Shown in pieces: positions 1 through 9,700 of a stretch of 64,000 nt of DNA; within the stretch, counting starts at the first letter, position 1; each line of letters opens with the position of its first letter. The notes beneath the pieces were generated by a model. That model did no database searches. It was given only the letters and a program-made list of their open reading frames with translations, and had not been told where the DNA came from. Source of the stretch: Pararge aegeria (lineage: Eukaryota; Arthropoda; Insecta; Lepidoptera; Nymphalidae); NCBI RefSeq assembly GCF_905163445.1, contig NC_053201.1, positions 1,622,001-1,686,000 on the forward strand. The letters run 5' to 3'. The position numbers and the translations under genes are program-made.

Positions 1-126
1 GCTCGGAGAACCGATGGACGTTGGGTTCTTAAGGTGCTGGAATGGCGACCCCGCACCGGTAAACGCAGCGTAGGTCGGCCTCCAACGCGGTGGACAGATG
101 ACATCAGGCGAGTCGCTGGAGGCAAG
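1..126 (+). mobile_element. RTE-like LINE fragment, RT C-terminal end
   Basis: In frame, this encodes the basic tail seen in six other places in the window: ARRTDGRW, then VLEWRPRTGKRSVGRPP and RWTDDIRRVAGG. The piece is cut by the window edge on the left and stops abruptly near 126, where unrelated Jockey-like 3' UTR begins. It is a dead fragment. Confidence 0.7.
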
Positions 127-135
127 GGGACCGTT

Positions 136-340
136 GAAGGTTGGTTGGAAGCATCCGGCTCCGCTTTCATCTCTCACAAGATACAAAAATGAATGTCATA
201 ATGTAAAATGTTAATTGTTTATGTTGGAAAAGAGTAACTGTTTCTTGCCGGCTTCTTCTCTGTAGAATCTGCCTTTCGAACCGGTGGTAGAGTCACTACA
301 AACAGACACTAGACATTTCAAAAGTGCTTATATTTCCCGG
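136..340 (+). mobile_element. Jockey-like LINE 3' end
   Basis: This matches the 3' UTR seen at 18038, 33103 and, reversed, at 35922, 57500 and 59143. Landmarks are GGAAGCATCCGGCTCCGCTT, GTTTCTTGCCGGCTTCTTCT and GAACCGGTGGTAGAGTCACT. It lacks the usual GAATTTTGAATT end. Confidence 0.65.
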
Positions 341-392
341 ATGCTTCCAAGCAACCTTGTCATTAAGAAATTCATCAATTGTATAGTCGTTT
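340..392 (-). mobile_element. Short inverted piece of the same Jockey-like LINE
   Basis: ATGCTTCCAAGCAACCTTGT and ATTCATCAATTGTATAGT are the reverse complement of the segment just upstream of the 3' UTR. It sits back-to-back with the preceding copy, so the two could fold into an imperfect hairpin. Confidence 0.55.
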
Positions 393-523
393 GTGAAAAC
401 TCGCATTAATGTTGACTGTGTATTATGGACTTTCCCGAAGTAACACAAAAGTAACAAAGTCAAATACAAAGTCTAAAAATATCTTTATTCAAGTATAGTG
501 GCCCATAGTTGGCACTTTTGATG

Positions 524-815
524 CGTACCTTACATGAGAATTACACGGTAGTGAGATGATGGCGATAACCATATTCGTAAACTTCGTATATTCGTAAACT
601 AAAGCTACGAGGGTTCCAAACGCGTCCTGGTCTAAGAAAAAGCCCAGAACAAACTTAGCCGGGTGTTTTCTTTTGTTATCACCATCTCACATTGTTGTTT
701 AAAATTATTAGAAGAGCAACCTGGTTAGAGCATTCACACCCAAGCTTTTTTATCGATTACGTAGTCCTTTATACTATAATAGGACTTTTCTATAAGCTTA
801 CGTTTAATACAAACT
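524..815 (+). repeat. Interspersed repeat with GGGTTCCAAACGCGYCCTGG core
   Basis: Three copies occur in the window: here, 46690-46930 (+) and 63765-64000 (-). All share the core, then AGCCCAnAACAAACTTAGC and TTGTTATCACCATCTCACA. No coding potential is visible. It may be the 3' UTR of a LINE not otherwise present here. Confidence 0.55.
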
Positions 816-1000
816 TTTTAAGAGACTTCTCCTGCTATATATCAACTGGTAATTTATTGTAAAATTATTTACAATTTCGTTTAAATTAATTACTTATTTT
901 ATGTAGTATAGTATATTGCACTGCAAGTTTATTTTTGCTTCTAATGTTCAAATTATTGCAGTCACATTTTCTCTTATAAGCTTACGTTTAATTCAAACTT

Positions 1001-1260
1001 GACAGCCGGTTGGCACAGTGGGCAGCGACGCTGCTTTGTGCGTCCAAGGAGTTGGGTTCGATTCCCACAACTAGAAAAATGTTTGTGTGATGAACATGAA
1101 TGTTTTTCAGTGTCTAGGTGTTTATCTGTATATTATAAGTATTTATGTGTAATTCATAAAAATATTCTTCAGTCATCTTAGTACCCATAACACAAGCTAC
1201 GCTTACTTTGGGGCTATATGGCGATGTGTGTATTGTCATAGTATATTTATTTATTATTTA
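1001..1260 (+). mobile_element. SINE family A (tRNA-headed)
   Basis: The full-length form has a tRNA-like head with A-box-like TGGCACAGTGGGCAGC and B-box-like GGTTCGATTCC. A body with TTTTTCAGTGTCTAGGTGTT follows, then TAGTACCCATAACACAAGCT and a TATTTATTTATT tail. About fifteen copies occur here on both strands. It resembles the Metulj-type SINEs described in butterflies; that family name is from memory and unverified. Confidence 0.8.
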
Positions 1261-1518
1261 CTAGATGTGCCCTGCGGCTTTGCCCGCGTAATTTTTGGAG
1301 GCAGCGTACTGCTACATAGTCTACACCTATAGCCATATATGAGATTTTGAGATTTTTTTATCTAACGTAATTTTTTATTTTCAATGAAAAGTATACTATA
1401 TTATTTGTAATACCTCCAAGAATATGTGTAAAAAGTTTCATGAAGATCGGTACAGTAGTTTTCGCGTGAAAGCGTAACAAACAAACTTACAATCACATTT
1501 ATGATATTAGCAGGGATA
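1261..1518 (+). repeat. Interspersed repeat of the CTAG-TGCCCGCG type
   Basis: It starts CTAGATGTGCCCTGCGGCTT and ends with AAGCGTAACAAACAAACTTA and ATTAGCAGGGAT. This is a pattern very common in Lepidoptera. Related copies lie at 1798, 22672, 35330, 40300 and 43125. It abuts the SINE tail directly. The element class is not determined. Confidence 0.6.
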
Positions 1519-1608
1519 TTTAAACTTTGAACTTTTTAAGACATCTCCAAGATGTAGTAGGGTAGTTTATCGTGGAATTATATGCAATAGTTACGTTTAT
1601 CCGACCAG

Positions 1609-1774
1609 AGCGCGGCCGGCTGGGAGCACAAAGAGCAGGTAGTGAAACATTCCTCGCAGAAGGACTATTCGGTGGGCTTCGGCGGCAAATTCGGCGTACA
1701 GTCCGACAGACAAGACGCTTCCGCGGCCGGCTGGGACCACCACGAGGCACACCACACGCACGAGTCGCAGACAG
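1609..1774 (+). CDS. Cortactin: Cortactin exon: partial repeat plus one full HS1 repeat
   Basis: The exon encodes SAAGWEHKEQVVKHSSQKDY, then the repeat FGGKFGVQSDRQDASAAGW and HESQT. The chosen acceptor is TTTATCCGACCAG at 1608; an alternative AG at 1590 would add six residues. The donor is ACAG/GTTTCT, and the last base G joins AT of the next exon to make Asp. CpG-rich third positions contrast with the AT-rich flanks. Confidence 0.85.
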
Positions 1775-4700
1775 GTTTCTTTTATTCAATTATTAAATTA
1801 CTAGCTGTTGCCCGCGACTTCGTCTGCTTTTGATTTTGTTTTTTGATGTGGCATTCAATTTAATTGTAGATCTAAAAAAAAAAAGTATGTAGTATCGCTA
1901 GGCCTTAAATGAGGGGTTTGCTGCTGTCCGCTGAGGAGTTCTGTCCTCTATCTCGAACCACATTCATCAGATCTACACAAAGTTTGGTCACAATGTAAAC
2001 ACATATTATAACCTTTATAGTACAAAAATAATTATTTAAATCGGTTATAATTTGTCGGAGTTATGGTGTAAAATCGTTCAACACTTTCATCCCCTCTCCC
2101 AAAGGAACCGAGCTTAGTGCCGGAATAAAAAGTATCCTATATTACTTCTAACACTTCCAAGAATATGTGTACAATGTTTCATGAGGATCGGTTAAGTAGT
2201 TTTTGCGTGAAAGCGTAACAAACAAACTTACATTGACATTTATAATATTAGAAGGGATAGGGATAGTAGGGATATATGTATATGTATATGTGGATGATAT
2301 ATGTCCCCCCTCACCCTTTTAGCATCGAACCGCGATCCACCGTAAGGATCTGCATCCCTACGTGTCGATATACCGCGACGCATACGAGGCTATGCGTCTT
2401 CTTTTTATGATTCGTACCGCAAAGGATCTGGAATACCCTTCCAGCTTCCATTTTCCCCAGTACCTACATATGAGTACCTTCAAATCAAGAGTAAATAGGA
2501 AAGCGCGCTCCACCTTAGGCTGCATCATCACTCACCATCAGGTGTGATTGCAGTCAAGCGCTCGCCTATATACATAAAAATTGCTACCTTTAAAAGTCCA
2601 TTGTCTGAACAAAGTGTGCACGTGGATATGTGTAAATTGTGGGTTCGTTTACAGATTACAAAGAAGGTTTCGGCGGTAAGTTCGGCGTGCAGACAGACAG
2701 ACAGGACGCGTCGGCGGTCGGCTGGGACCACCAGGAAAAGACTCCCGCGCACGCCAGCCAAGTCGATCACAAAAAGGTAGGATTTGTGTCTCATATCAAC
2801 CAATTACTGACCCATTAAAGGGCACCGATAGCCTTACGTTTTTCGCTACAAAGGAAATGAAAATGGGCTGATCACGTGGCTAGATATAACGATGATAGAT
2901 ACACTATACAATATGACCAGTTGGACCATTGTCCACGATGGACAATAAGACCAGTTACTTGGTCCGGACCAAGAGGTGAAATAGTAGCGATAGCGGGTCG
3001 GAGATAGCTAGCCACAGCTACGAATAGAGACCAGTGGAATGCCTTGGAGGAGCCTTTTACGGAGGGTCCATAAAAGAATAACAATTTACAATTATAATAC
3101 ACGAAACAATTTTATCTTTAATCAACATTTTTTATAGACTCTCATTATTGTTCGTTTTAATTATTATTATTATTCTCTATCATTTATTCTTTTTCTTAAT
3201 TTATTTTTAAATTATTAACAATGCTTAAAAATAAAATAAAAAACACTATTAAAAATTTATAAAAAAAAAAAAACTTTCACCCTCCGCTTGCGGGGCTTTC
3301 GAATGCCCAAGCAACCGGCGGTCAGGGCTCCAGAGTGAGGAACCTCCTCACAATACGCGCCGTTTCAAGGACTACTGCCTTCTGTATCCGACACTTGATC
3401 CAACAACCAAGCGAAAGCTTCTTAAGATGTTGGTACAAGCTTTTCGTGAGAAGACCATCGACTGAAACGACGATCGGTACAATAACGGTCGACTCAAAAT
3501 TCCACATGGCGGTAATCTCTAGAGCAAGGTCCAAGTATTTAGATACTTTTTCCTTTTCAGCTTTCACCAGATTATCGTCATGTGGAATAGTAATGTCAAC
3601 AATTATTGCACAGCGCACTGATCGATCGACTAGCACTACATCAGGTCTATTAGCTGTAATATACCTGTCAGTGATAATCGTTCGATCCCAGTAGAGCAAT
3701 GCACCAATTAATTATTTTTTATTATGGAGCACCGGCCTATTGTCGGAATAATAAAAATAATAATAAATATACTACGACATTAAACACATCGCCCCATCTA
3801 GCCCCAAAGTAAGCTTAGCTTGTGTTATGGGAACTGAGACGACTGATGAATATTTTTATGAGTAATATACATAAACACTTGGATATGCATATAAACACCC
3901 AGACACTGAAAAATATTCACGCTCATCACACAAACATTTTCCAGAAAGCAGGGTCGCTGCGAACTGCGCCAATCGGCCGTCATGAGAATATTTTAGGTCA
4001 TAGTCATCCACGCTGACAAAGTGCGTTTTGGTGGACTTCACCTTTGTAAACATTATGGAGAACACTCAGGCATGCAGGTTTCCTCACGACGTTCCCCTTC
4101 ACCGTTGAAGAGTGAAGATTTAAACTAACCTAAATAAGAGAAGTTACGTGTCGGAGCTAGTTTGTCGGTCCCAGAAAGTGGAAGCCGAAGTCCTACTTCT
4201 ACTAGTTTATCACCAGTGGCGTGCACAGGGTCTCTAGCCAGGGTATGCATAAAGCAGATACATGGCATAAAATTAAAAAATTCCCCTGCAAAACGAGCTA
4301 CATAAAATAATTTGGATAGGCAGTGCTTTTGTGCGTGTATGAAGTGTATGGAACTTGTAGTATTTGTAACTAAATAAATGTCAATAGCCTAGTGGTAGCG
4401 TAACCCAGAACGCACCGCTTTCGTAATTTATGTGCGTTTTAAGTAATTAAAATATCGCTTGCTTCGACGATGAAGGAAAACGTCGCGAAAAAACTGGCAT
4501 GCGTGAGAGTTGCCCATAATGTTCTCAAAGGCGTATGGAGTCCACCAATCCGCACTGGTCTGTCGTGGTGGACAACAACCTAAACCCTTCTCATTGTGGG
4601 AGAACCCGTGCCCTGTATTGGGTCGGTAATGGGAGGACATGATGATGATATAAATGCCAGTGCTTTAGGGCCTTATTAGTAAACATGGCATAACGACGCA

Positions 4701-7700
4701 ATACCGTACAGATCCTTAGCTACACAGCATAGCACTCTGGTGGAAACATTCACATATTCAAGTTCAATAATATTCAGTTGCATCTTCCAGGGTTTTGGCG
4801 GCAAATTCGGCATCCAAACGGACAGAGTGGACAAATGCGCGCACCGTTTCGACGAGGTGGGGAAGGTGGGCACCAACTACACCAAGCAGCGGCCCGACAT
4901 AGGCGCTGCCAAGCCCTCCTCGATACGGGCTAAGTTTGAGAACATGGCCAAGGAGAAAGAACAGGTGGGTAGTTGTAGTTTTTTCAATTTGCCGAGGTGT
5001 TAAGGACCTTAATTATAAAGATTTAAAGTTCATATTCACTCGTGACAACTTAGATAGTGTGGACATAGAGTAGCTATGTCAACAGCTGTACAAGAGATCC
5101 GTTGCTTTCTAAGGTGATACCACAACCTGCTAATATTTTCCAAGGATGGCCACATCTTCCCATAGGTTACGGCTACCTTTGAAGAACTTTCCATCCCCTC
5201 GAAAAGAAAAAAAAAGTTATGTCAACAAACGAATGCTGGGAATTACGTTACTAAATATTAACCGATTGACGTACACAGCTTGATATTGGTCTTGTGAAGG
5301 GAGTTCTAAAATGTATTCCACGAATATTCATAAATAAAAATGACTCTAGAACTCTTGTTTACGATTTCCTTCCAGAACTTTTAAATTTATGTTCGAGACC
5401 TCGAATAAAGGCTGCTGATCACAAGTAAATAAACAAATATACTACGACAATACACACATCGCCATCTAGCCCCGAAGTAAGCATAGCCTGTTTTAGGGAT
5501 ACTAAGATGACTGATGAATATTTTTATTACATACACATGTGTATTATAAGTTTATATAAACACCCATACATTGAAAACATTCATGTTCTTCACACAAAAA
5601 AATTCCAGACGTGGGAATCGAACCCACGGCCTTGGACTAAGCCAGCAGGATCGCTGCCCACTGCACTGGCGTTCGAAGTAGTTATAATATACGAGGGTAA
5701 ACTTCTTCTATTCCCTACCGTGCTTTGGACAGGTAGACACGTATATTTTATCCTTTGTCTGGGCATTAGTAAAATTAGAAATATAGCGATATAAAAAATT
5801 ACAGGAAGCACAGCAGTCAGTCCAAAGGATAAGGCAAGAGAGACAACAGACGGACAAAAGCCTATCAGATAAGGTAAGAAAGTAATATTGTTTTTATTTT
5901 ACTCAAAATGTTACTAATGTTAAATATTATTTAAGGCAAGTAAGTTAATAGATAATATTATTACGTAGTCATGTCTCGTTTTATGTCTATGGCAACACAA
6001 ACTTTACCCATGTTATGTTTTGCATTAGAAACACCCTACAACAATTGCGAGTGATGCGTAGCGTTGTAATTCACTCTTTAGCTAAAAAATATTTGAATAC
6101 GTATTTAATTCGATAATGGGATATGTCTTATAGGAAAAGGAACGCGTGGAAAAAGAAGAAGTACCAGAGAAAGATGAACAACAAAACCAACCGTCGCAAC
6201 CGAAACAAGAAGAAATAAACAAATTTAACATTCCCACGAGCACAAATGTGAATGCACATGTCAACACAATCCAAAAGACTGAAGAAAAGGTAGACGCAGT
6301 GGCCGCTACGCCAGAAGTGCCAAAGAGTCCGGTGCAAGAAGTGAAACAGATCATATTACCTGACGTCACTTTGGTAGGAGATGCTAAGGAAGAAGAGAAA
6401 GTAGAGAGCAAAGAAGCAAAGGAAGAAGTAAGTCTTTAATTTCATTTTCCTTTTATTAGTGCACAATTTTTTAAGTTAATAATAAATTTGTTATGTTTAC
6501 AAAATAACTTACGCGGTATTGTTTCAAATGGTTTTGAATTCATCAACTATATGTACATTAGTTTGTCGATCTGTGTATTTTAATTAATCTTGATTCCAAT
6601 CCATAAGATCTATGATCAGATAATATATTAAGATCAATGGTTGTTACCGCGTATTTATCTATGAAAGCGTTGTACAGTCCCTTCCCTGAAAGGATTGATC
6701 CCAGAAAATTTTGGAAATAATAGTTTTTTATTATCATGTGGTAACTTCTGTTTACCACAACTGTTTACTTATATATTTCTTAAACACTTTTGCACTTAAA
6801 AGTGTTGGGAAGAGTAAACAACTCACTACCATCTACATTTTGTACTCATCAAACGAATAGCAAACCAAGAAATATTTGACCTTGACTTTTACTTTGAGTG
6901 TAATGCCCTTTTTGTCTAGTAATTTAATTAGTACCTAGTGAAAACTAAACCAATTCGGCGGATCGTAAAGTTCAGGGGACGCGTAAACCTACTCTTGACA
7001 GATGAAAAAATACTACACCTTGTGGCAAGACCAATCGTTCTCTATTTTTCTAAGCTGGAGAATATGTGTGGTTAAATTCTCAATTTCTTAAATTTTTATA
7101 GACCACATCAAACAGATCTCCACACCGAACAGAAGTTATTAGCCAAATGTGTTCGCCAAACCATCATTCATTTTAAAGTCAACATCTCCTTAGGATGATC
7201 CGGTGTCGGAGCAAAACTTGCGTAGAGGATACATTGCCGAAGATCTGTTTGGTGTGGAGTATAAAGATTGGAGAAATTATAAATTATACCATACAGATTC
7301 TCCCGCTTTTCGCGGAGTATAGAAAATAATTGTATGTATCATATTTATGGAAAATTAATAGAGTAAAAAAAATAAAATAATTTATTTATAGAAAAAATTT
7401 AAAATTTTATATTGAATTTAGTATTGTATAAGAAGTTTGAAATAATTGAAAATTAATTATTAAAAAAGAAAATTTTATTTATTGTATGTATGGCGGTTAT
7501 ATTACACTCATACCCCCAATCAGTTTCTACGCGATATCGTACCGGAACGCTAAATCGCTTGGAAGCCTAAAACTAAGTCTCGTTTTGCTCCAGATAACCC
7601 GCCAGCCCACGATAGTGGTGTCACCCGTGGGCTGGGAGAGCGAGATGGGTGCGGATGCGGACGCAGATGACGAGGACGGGTATACTGCGCGCGCGCTCTA

Positions 7701-8220
7701 CGACTACCAGGCCGCCGCGCCCGACGAGATCTCCTTCGACCCCGACGACCTCATCACCAACATCGTCATGGTAAGTGCGGGCTGTACAAGTCGCCTAGCG
7801 GCCGCGTGCAATCTTTAAAGGCATAAAAGCACTGCATACCTATGGCAGAGAATTTGAGTAAAATTTGATAGCGGAATTCTACTAAATACCTATGTCCAGC
7901 AGTGGGCGTTAATTGCCTGACGTGATGTTGATGATGAGGTTGAATATTAAAAAGGCGAATGTTTGTATGTAAGTGTGTTTGTATTATATTTTACTCCTTC
8001 ACCCATCAACTACTGAAACAATTTGGCTGAAAATTGGAAGCTTATATAATTATCATAAAAATCATAGTTTTTATATCTAATCTTTTCTGATATCTAATCC
8101 CATCTCGTTACGAGCACAACGTTACTATTTCCACAGATCGACGAAGGCTGGTGGCAAGGACTATGTAAGGGCGCATACGGACTGTTCCCGGCGAACTACG
8201 TGCAACTGCAAGACAAATAA
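1609..8220 (+). CDS. Cortactin: Cortactin (Src-substrate actin-binding adaptor), 3' seven exons
   Basis: Cortactin is a cytoplasmic adaptor that binds F-actin through HS1/cortactin repeats, stabilises Arp2/3 branches and recruits partners through a C-terminal SH3 domain. Exons: 1609-1774, 2655-2776, 4791-4964, 5805-5873, 6134-6427, 7594-7770 and 8137-8220. All join in frame with GT-AG introns (phase 1 after the first, phase 0 after the rest), giving 361 residues. What is visible: repeats with FGGKFGVQSDRQDASAAGW, FGGKFGVQTDRQDASAVGW and FGGKFGIQTDRVDKCAHRF; then SSIRAKFENMAKEKEQ, the family's hallmark helix start; a Glu/Lys/Gln-rich linker; an acidic ADADADDEDG stretch; and an SH3 domain with ALYDY, GWWQG and FPANYV. 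The N-terminal Arp2/3-binding acidic region and earlier repeats must lie in exons left of the window; none is visible in 1-1600. The introns are full of SINEs and LINE scraps. Family assignment is secure; the first exon boundary is the least certain. Confidence 0.93.
1798..2258 (+). repeat. Interspersed repeat of the CTAGCTGTTGCCCGCGACTT type
   Basis: This is a long copy in the cortactin intron right after the exon ending at 1774. It starts CTAGCTGTTGCCCGCGACTT, with AGAATATGTGTACAATGTTT and AAAGCGTAACAAACAAACTT near its end. It shares this 3' part with 1261-1518. Confidence 0.6.
2300..2560 (+). mobile_element. Non-LTR retrotransposon remnant, C-terminal tail
   Basis: One frame reads LHPYVSIYRDAYEAMRLLF, then KDLEYPSSFHFPQYL and FKSRVNR. 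This resembles the last segment of Jockey/CR1-type RT proteins (leading to the SFKSRVxRH-like end). It ends with TCACCATCAGGTGTGATTGC, also seen as a tail in SINE family C. It lies in a cortactin intron and is degenerate. Confidence 0.5.
2655..2776 (+). CDS. Cortactin: Cortactin exon: second HS1 repeat
   Basis: The acceptor is GTTCGTTTACAG. The exon encodes (D)YKEGFGGKFGVQTDRQDA, then SAVGWDHQEKTPAHASQ and VDHKK. The donor is AAG/GTAGGA in phase 0. The length (one phase base supplied by the previous exon, then 122 bases) equals a repeat of about 40 residues, so exon and repeat nearly coincide. Confidence 0.92.
2850..3080 (+). mobile_element. LINE RT C-terminal remnant
   Basis: The fragments WADHVARYNDDRY and RDQWNALEEPFTEGP fit the WAGHVAR...RDxWRxLEEAFT tail of insect LINE reverse transcriptases. 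Stops interrupt it. It sits between cortactin exons 2 and 3. Confidence 0.5.
3160..3700 (-). mobile_element. LINE fragment with restriction-like endonuclease domain
   Basis: A 125-codon open stretch (3322-3699) reads LYWDRTIITDRYITANRPD, VVLVDRSVRCAIIVDITIP and HDDNLVKAEKEKVSKYLDLA. The RPD, fourteen residues, D and later KY pattern fits the PD-X12-14-D catalytic motif of the C-terminal endonuclease of R2/Dong-type non-LTR elements. That assignment is from motif knowledge. After the stop comes an AT-rich 3' UTR. A shorter + strand relative lies at 22415-22660. Confidence 0.6.
3754..3985 (-). mobile_element. SINE family A
   Basis: This is a reverse copy. Tail AATAAATATACTACGACA, body CCAGACACTGAAAAATATTC and head GCGCCAATCGGCCGTCA are present. 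The head has lost about 25 bases around the B box. Confidence 0.75.
4028..4110 (-). mobile_element. SINE family B, internal fragment
   Basis: CATTATGGAGAACACTCAGG and AGGTTTCCTCACGACGTT are the reverse of the CGTGAGGAAACCTGCATGCC region of family B. Both ends are missing. Confidence 0.5.
4382..4650 (+). mobile_element. SINE family B
   Basis: A degraded head (AATAGCCTAGTGGTAGCG) precedes TGAAGGAAAACGTCG. Then come GAGTCCACCAATCCGCACTG and the tail ACATGATGATGATAT. The fuller consensus head GATAGCCCAGTGGGTAGGAG is at 27495. The ATG/ATT-rich 3' end resembles RTE LINE tails, which may supply its mobilisation machinery (inference). Confidence 0.6.
4791..4964 (+). CDS. Cortactin: Cortactin exon: last HS1 repeat and start of helical linker
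   Basis: The acceptor is TGCATCTTCCAG. The exon has 58 codons. The final repeat GFGGKFGIQTDRVDKCAHRF is followed by DEVGKVGTNYTKQRPD instead of another W-containing repeat. Then comes SSIRAKFENMAKEKEQ, the conserved segment that follows the repeats in cortactin proteins. The donor is CAG/GTGGGT. Confidence 0.93.
5426..5672 (-). mobile_element. SINE family A
   Basis: This reverse copy with complete body and B-box-like GGGAATCGAACCC lies in the cortactin intron about 130 bases before the 69-base exon. Confidence 0.75.
5805..5873 (+). CDS. Cortactin: Cortactin small exon: helical Gln/Arg linker
   Basis: This 69-base exon is bounded by AAATTACAG and AAG/GTAAGA. It translates to EAQQSVQRIRQERQQTDKSL followed by SDK, in phase with both neighbours. 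Its charged, helix-prone composition continues the FENMAKEKEQ helix. It is too short for ordinary ORF scans; it was found by splice-site pairing. Confidence 0.85.
6134..6427 (+). CDS. Cortactin: Cortactin exon: charged low-complexity linker
   Basis: The exon has 98 codons between TGTCTTATAG and GAA/GTAAGT. It is rich in Glu, Lys and Gln at both ends with a polar middle (INKFNIPTSTNVNAHVNTIQ). The proline/serine clusters and tyrosine sites typical of vertebrate cortactin are largely absent. This is the fastest-evolving part of the family, so its identity rests on frame and position. Confidence 0.88.
7041..7325. mobile_element. MITE with about 50-bp terminal inverted repeats
   Basis: The left end GGAGAATATGTGTGGTTAAA and the right end, read on the other strand, GGGAGAATCTGTATGGTATA are imperfect inverted repeats. 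The interior TCGGAGCAAAACTTGCGTAG and CCGAAGATCTGTTTGGTGTG is shared with 23908-24145. The element sits in the last-but-one cortactin intron. No ORF. Confidence 0.65.
7594..7770 (+). CDS. Cortactin: Cortactin exon: acidic stretch and first half of SH3
   Basis: The exon has 59 codons after TTTTGCTCCAG. ITRQPTIVVSPVGWESEMGA is followed by an Asp-rich run. The SH3 start is YTARALYDYQAAAPDEISF, with the ALYDY motif and the DPDDLITNIV strand. The donor is ATG/GTAAGT. Confidence 0.95.
8137..8220 (+). CDS. Cortactin: Cortactin terminal exon: second half of SH3 and stop
   Basis: The acceptor is CTATTTCCACAG. The exon encodes IDEGWWQGLCKGAYGLFPAN and YVQLQDK, then TAA. WW, G-L-FPANYV and an end a few residues after the SH3 fold match the family. 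The SH3 domain is thus split by an intron just before the n-Src/distal region. Confidence 0.95.
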   Translation: MDEGWWQGLCKGAYGLFPANYVQLQDK

Positions 8221-9700
8221 CTGGCTTCACACTCTACATTCCTTAGGTATATGCGTGTATATGTGTCAAAGGCATCGATCAACTGATACTAGATACAACA
8301 CTTGCTTAAATTCATACCCGTATTCAATTACTTTTTTTTTTTTTTTGGCTTGGTGGAAAAGCTTTATTGCAACCTCCGTCCCTTGGGCAGGACGAGGTTA
8401 TTTGGGACTCCGCCCTGTAAAGGGGTATACCCAAACTAAAAACCACCACGGCATGTCCCCTGGCCTTGTTAGACGCCCGGGGAACCCGTTGTATAGTTAA
8501 AGAATCCATGGTTTTTGCCGGGCATATTTGGTCTTGTTAGGGTTCCGTACCCAGTTGCGCGCACTACATACATGCACAAAAGCACTGCATAACCTTAAAT
8601 GGATATATATGTCGCATCGGAGGAGGATGTCGGAAATTTTAAGCAATCTACCTGCTGTATACATACCCTGGTAAATAACCTAGTGTACGCCACTATCTGT
8701 ACCCAAAGGGTAAAATGGGACTCTATTACTAAGACTTTGCTTTCCATCCGTTTGTCTGTCTGTCCGTCTGTCACCGGGCTGTCTCATGAGCGATGACAGT
8801 AAGACAGTTGAAATTTTCACAGATGATGTATTTCTATTGCCGCTATAACAAGAAATAATAATAAACAATAAAATAAATATTTGAGGGGGCTCTCATACAA
8901 CAGACATGATGTCTTTGAGTATTCTAAGAGATGGCGCTATTTTATTTGTTAGTTGAACTTGCGTACAATGTTTTTTCAAACTATCATATCCATTAATTTT
9001 TACTGATATTCATAGCCTAAATGCGTCTATATTTGCCACAACCCTAGATCATTTACACTAATCATTTCTCAAAAACCAACCATTTTGCTTATGTGTTACG
9101 TTTCAATTTTCAATGCGGAATATACGACAAAGTGTCAACTGTTTCATACCCAATGCACAAAAGTTTTAGCAATTCTTTCTTGCCATTTCTTTACGCGTCG
9201 ATTTTGTATCTTAGTGTTAGTTGATCGATTAATAAATGTTATAATATTTTGGACAAAAATATATGTGACTGTTTCATAAGAAAATCATTTGAACCTAAGT
9301 TAATATAAATAACTGTTATAAAATTGAATGAAAACTGTTACATAGCCGAATAAATTGTAAATAAACATTAAAGAGAGATTGTTACGCCGAATAAATTTTA
9401 ATACCGGCCAAAAATTGTTGCATAACCGAGTAAATACTGGCCGAAATATTGTTGTGTTAGTCGAATAGTTGTTATTTTTTTAAATCGATGACGTAATTGT
9501 GGTAATTTATCGCTTAATGCGCGATTAATTAAATCATTTGTTAAATAGTAACATTGATCAAGTGTATTTAAACTATAAACATTGCTAAATGCATTTAAAT
9601 CGCTATTAAATATTTTCATTTGATTAAAAGCATATTTAAGCGAATTTATTTTAATAAAGTATAAGAAGACCGTATTTCCATCATCATTAGCTTAAAGAAT
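8221..9700 (+). other. Cortactin 3' flank, probable 3' UTR plus repeats
   Basis: The 3' UTR end is not fixed. AATAAA occurs at 9231-9236 and inside a repeat near 8870. A poly-T-led repeat (8330-8500, with TTGCAACCTCCGTCCCTTGG) and the GTTCCGTACCC repeat interrupt it. From about 9330 to 9475 a loose tandem motif recurs (ATAGCCGAATAAATTG, ACGCCGAATAAATTTT, ATAACCGAGTAAATAC, TTAGTCGAATAGTTG). Confidence 0.4.
8537..8905 (+). repeat. Interspersed repeat starting GGTTCCGTACCC
   Basis: It contains GTACCCAAAGGGTAAAATGG, TGTCTGTCTGTCCGTCTGTC, GTTGAAATTTTCACAGATGA and CTCATACAACAGACATGATG. A second copy at 19115-19345 shares the last two and ends in GTACGGAAACCTTCGTGCGC, so the ends are inverted (GTTCCGTAC...GTACGGAA). 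Confidence 0.6.

Noticed and set aside
1001..1080. Possible functional tRNA genes at SINE heads
   Set aside because: A and B boxes are present, but the acceptor stems do not pair and each is followed by a SINE body, so they are SINE promoters and not tRNAs.
1..1600. Search for upstream cortactin exons
   Set aside because: Every GC-richer piece here matches SINE or LINE families; no HS1 repeat or acidic N-terminal motif in any frame.
6082..6411. 109-codon - strand Ser/Phe/Cys-rich open stretch
   Set aside because: It is antisense to the Glu/Lys-rich cortactin exon; the splice-bounded + strand frame is in phase with neighbours.
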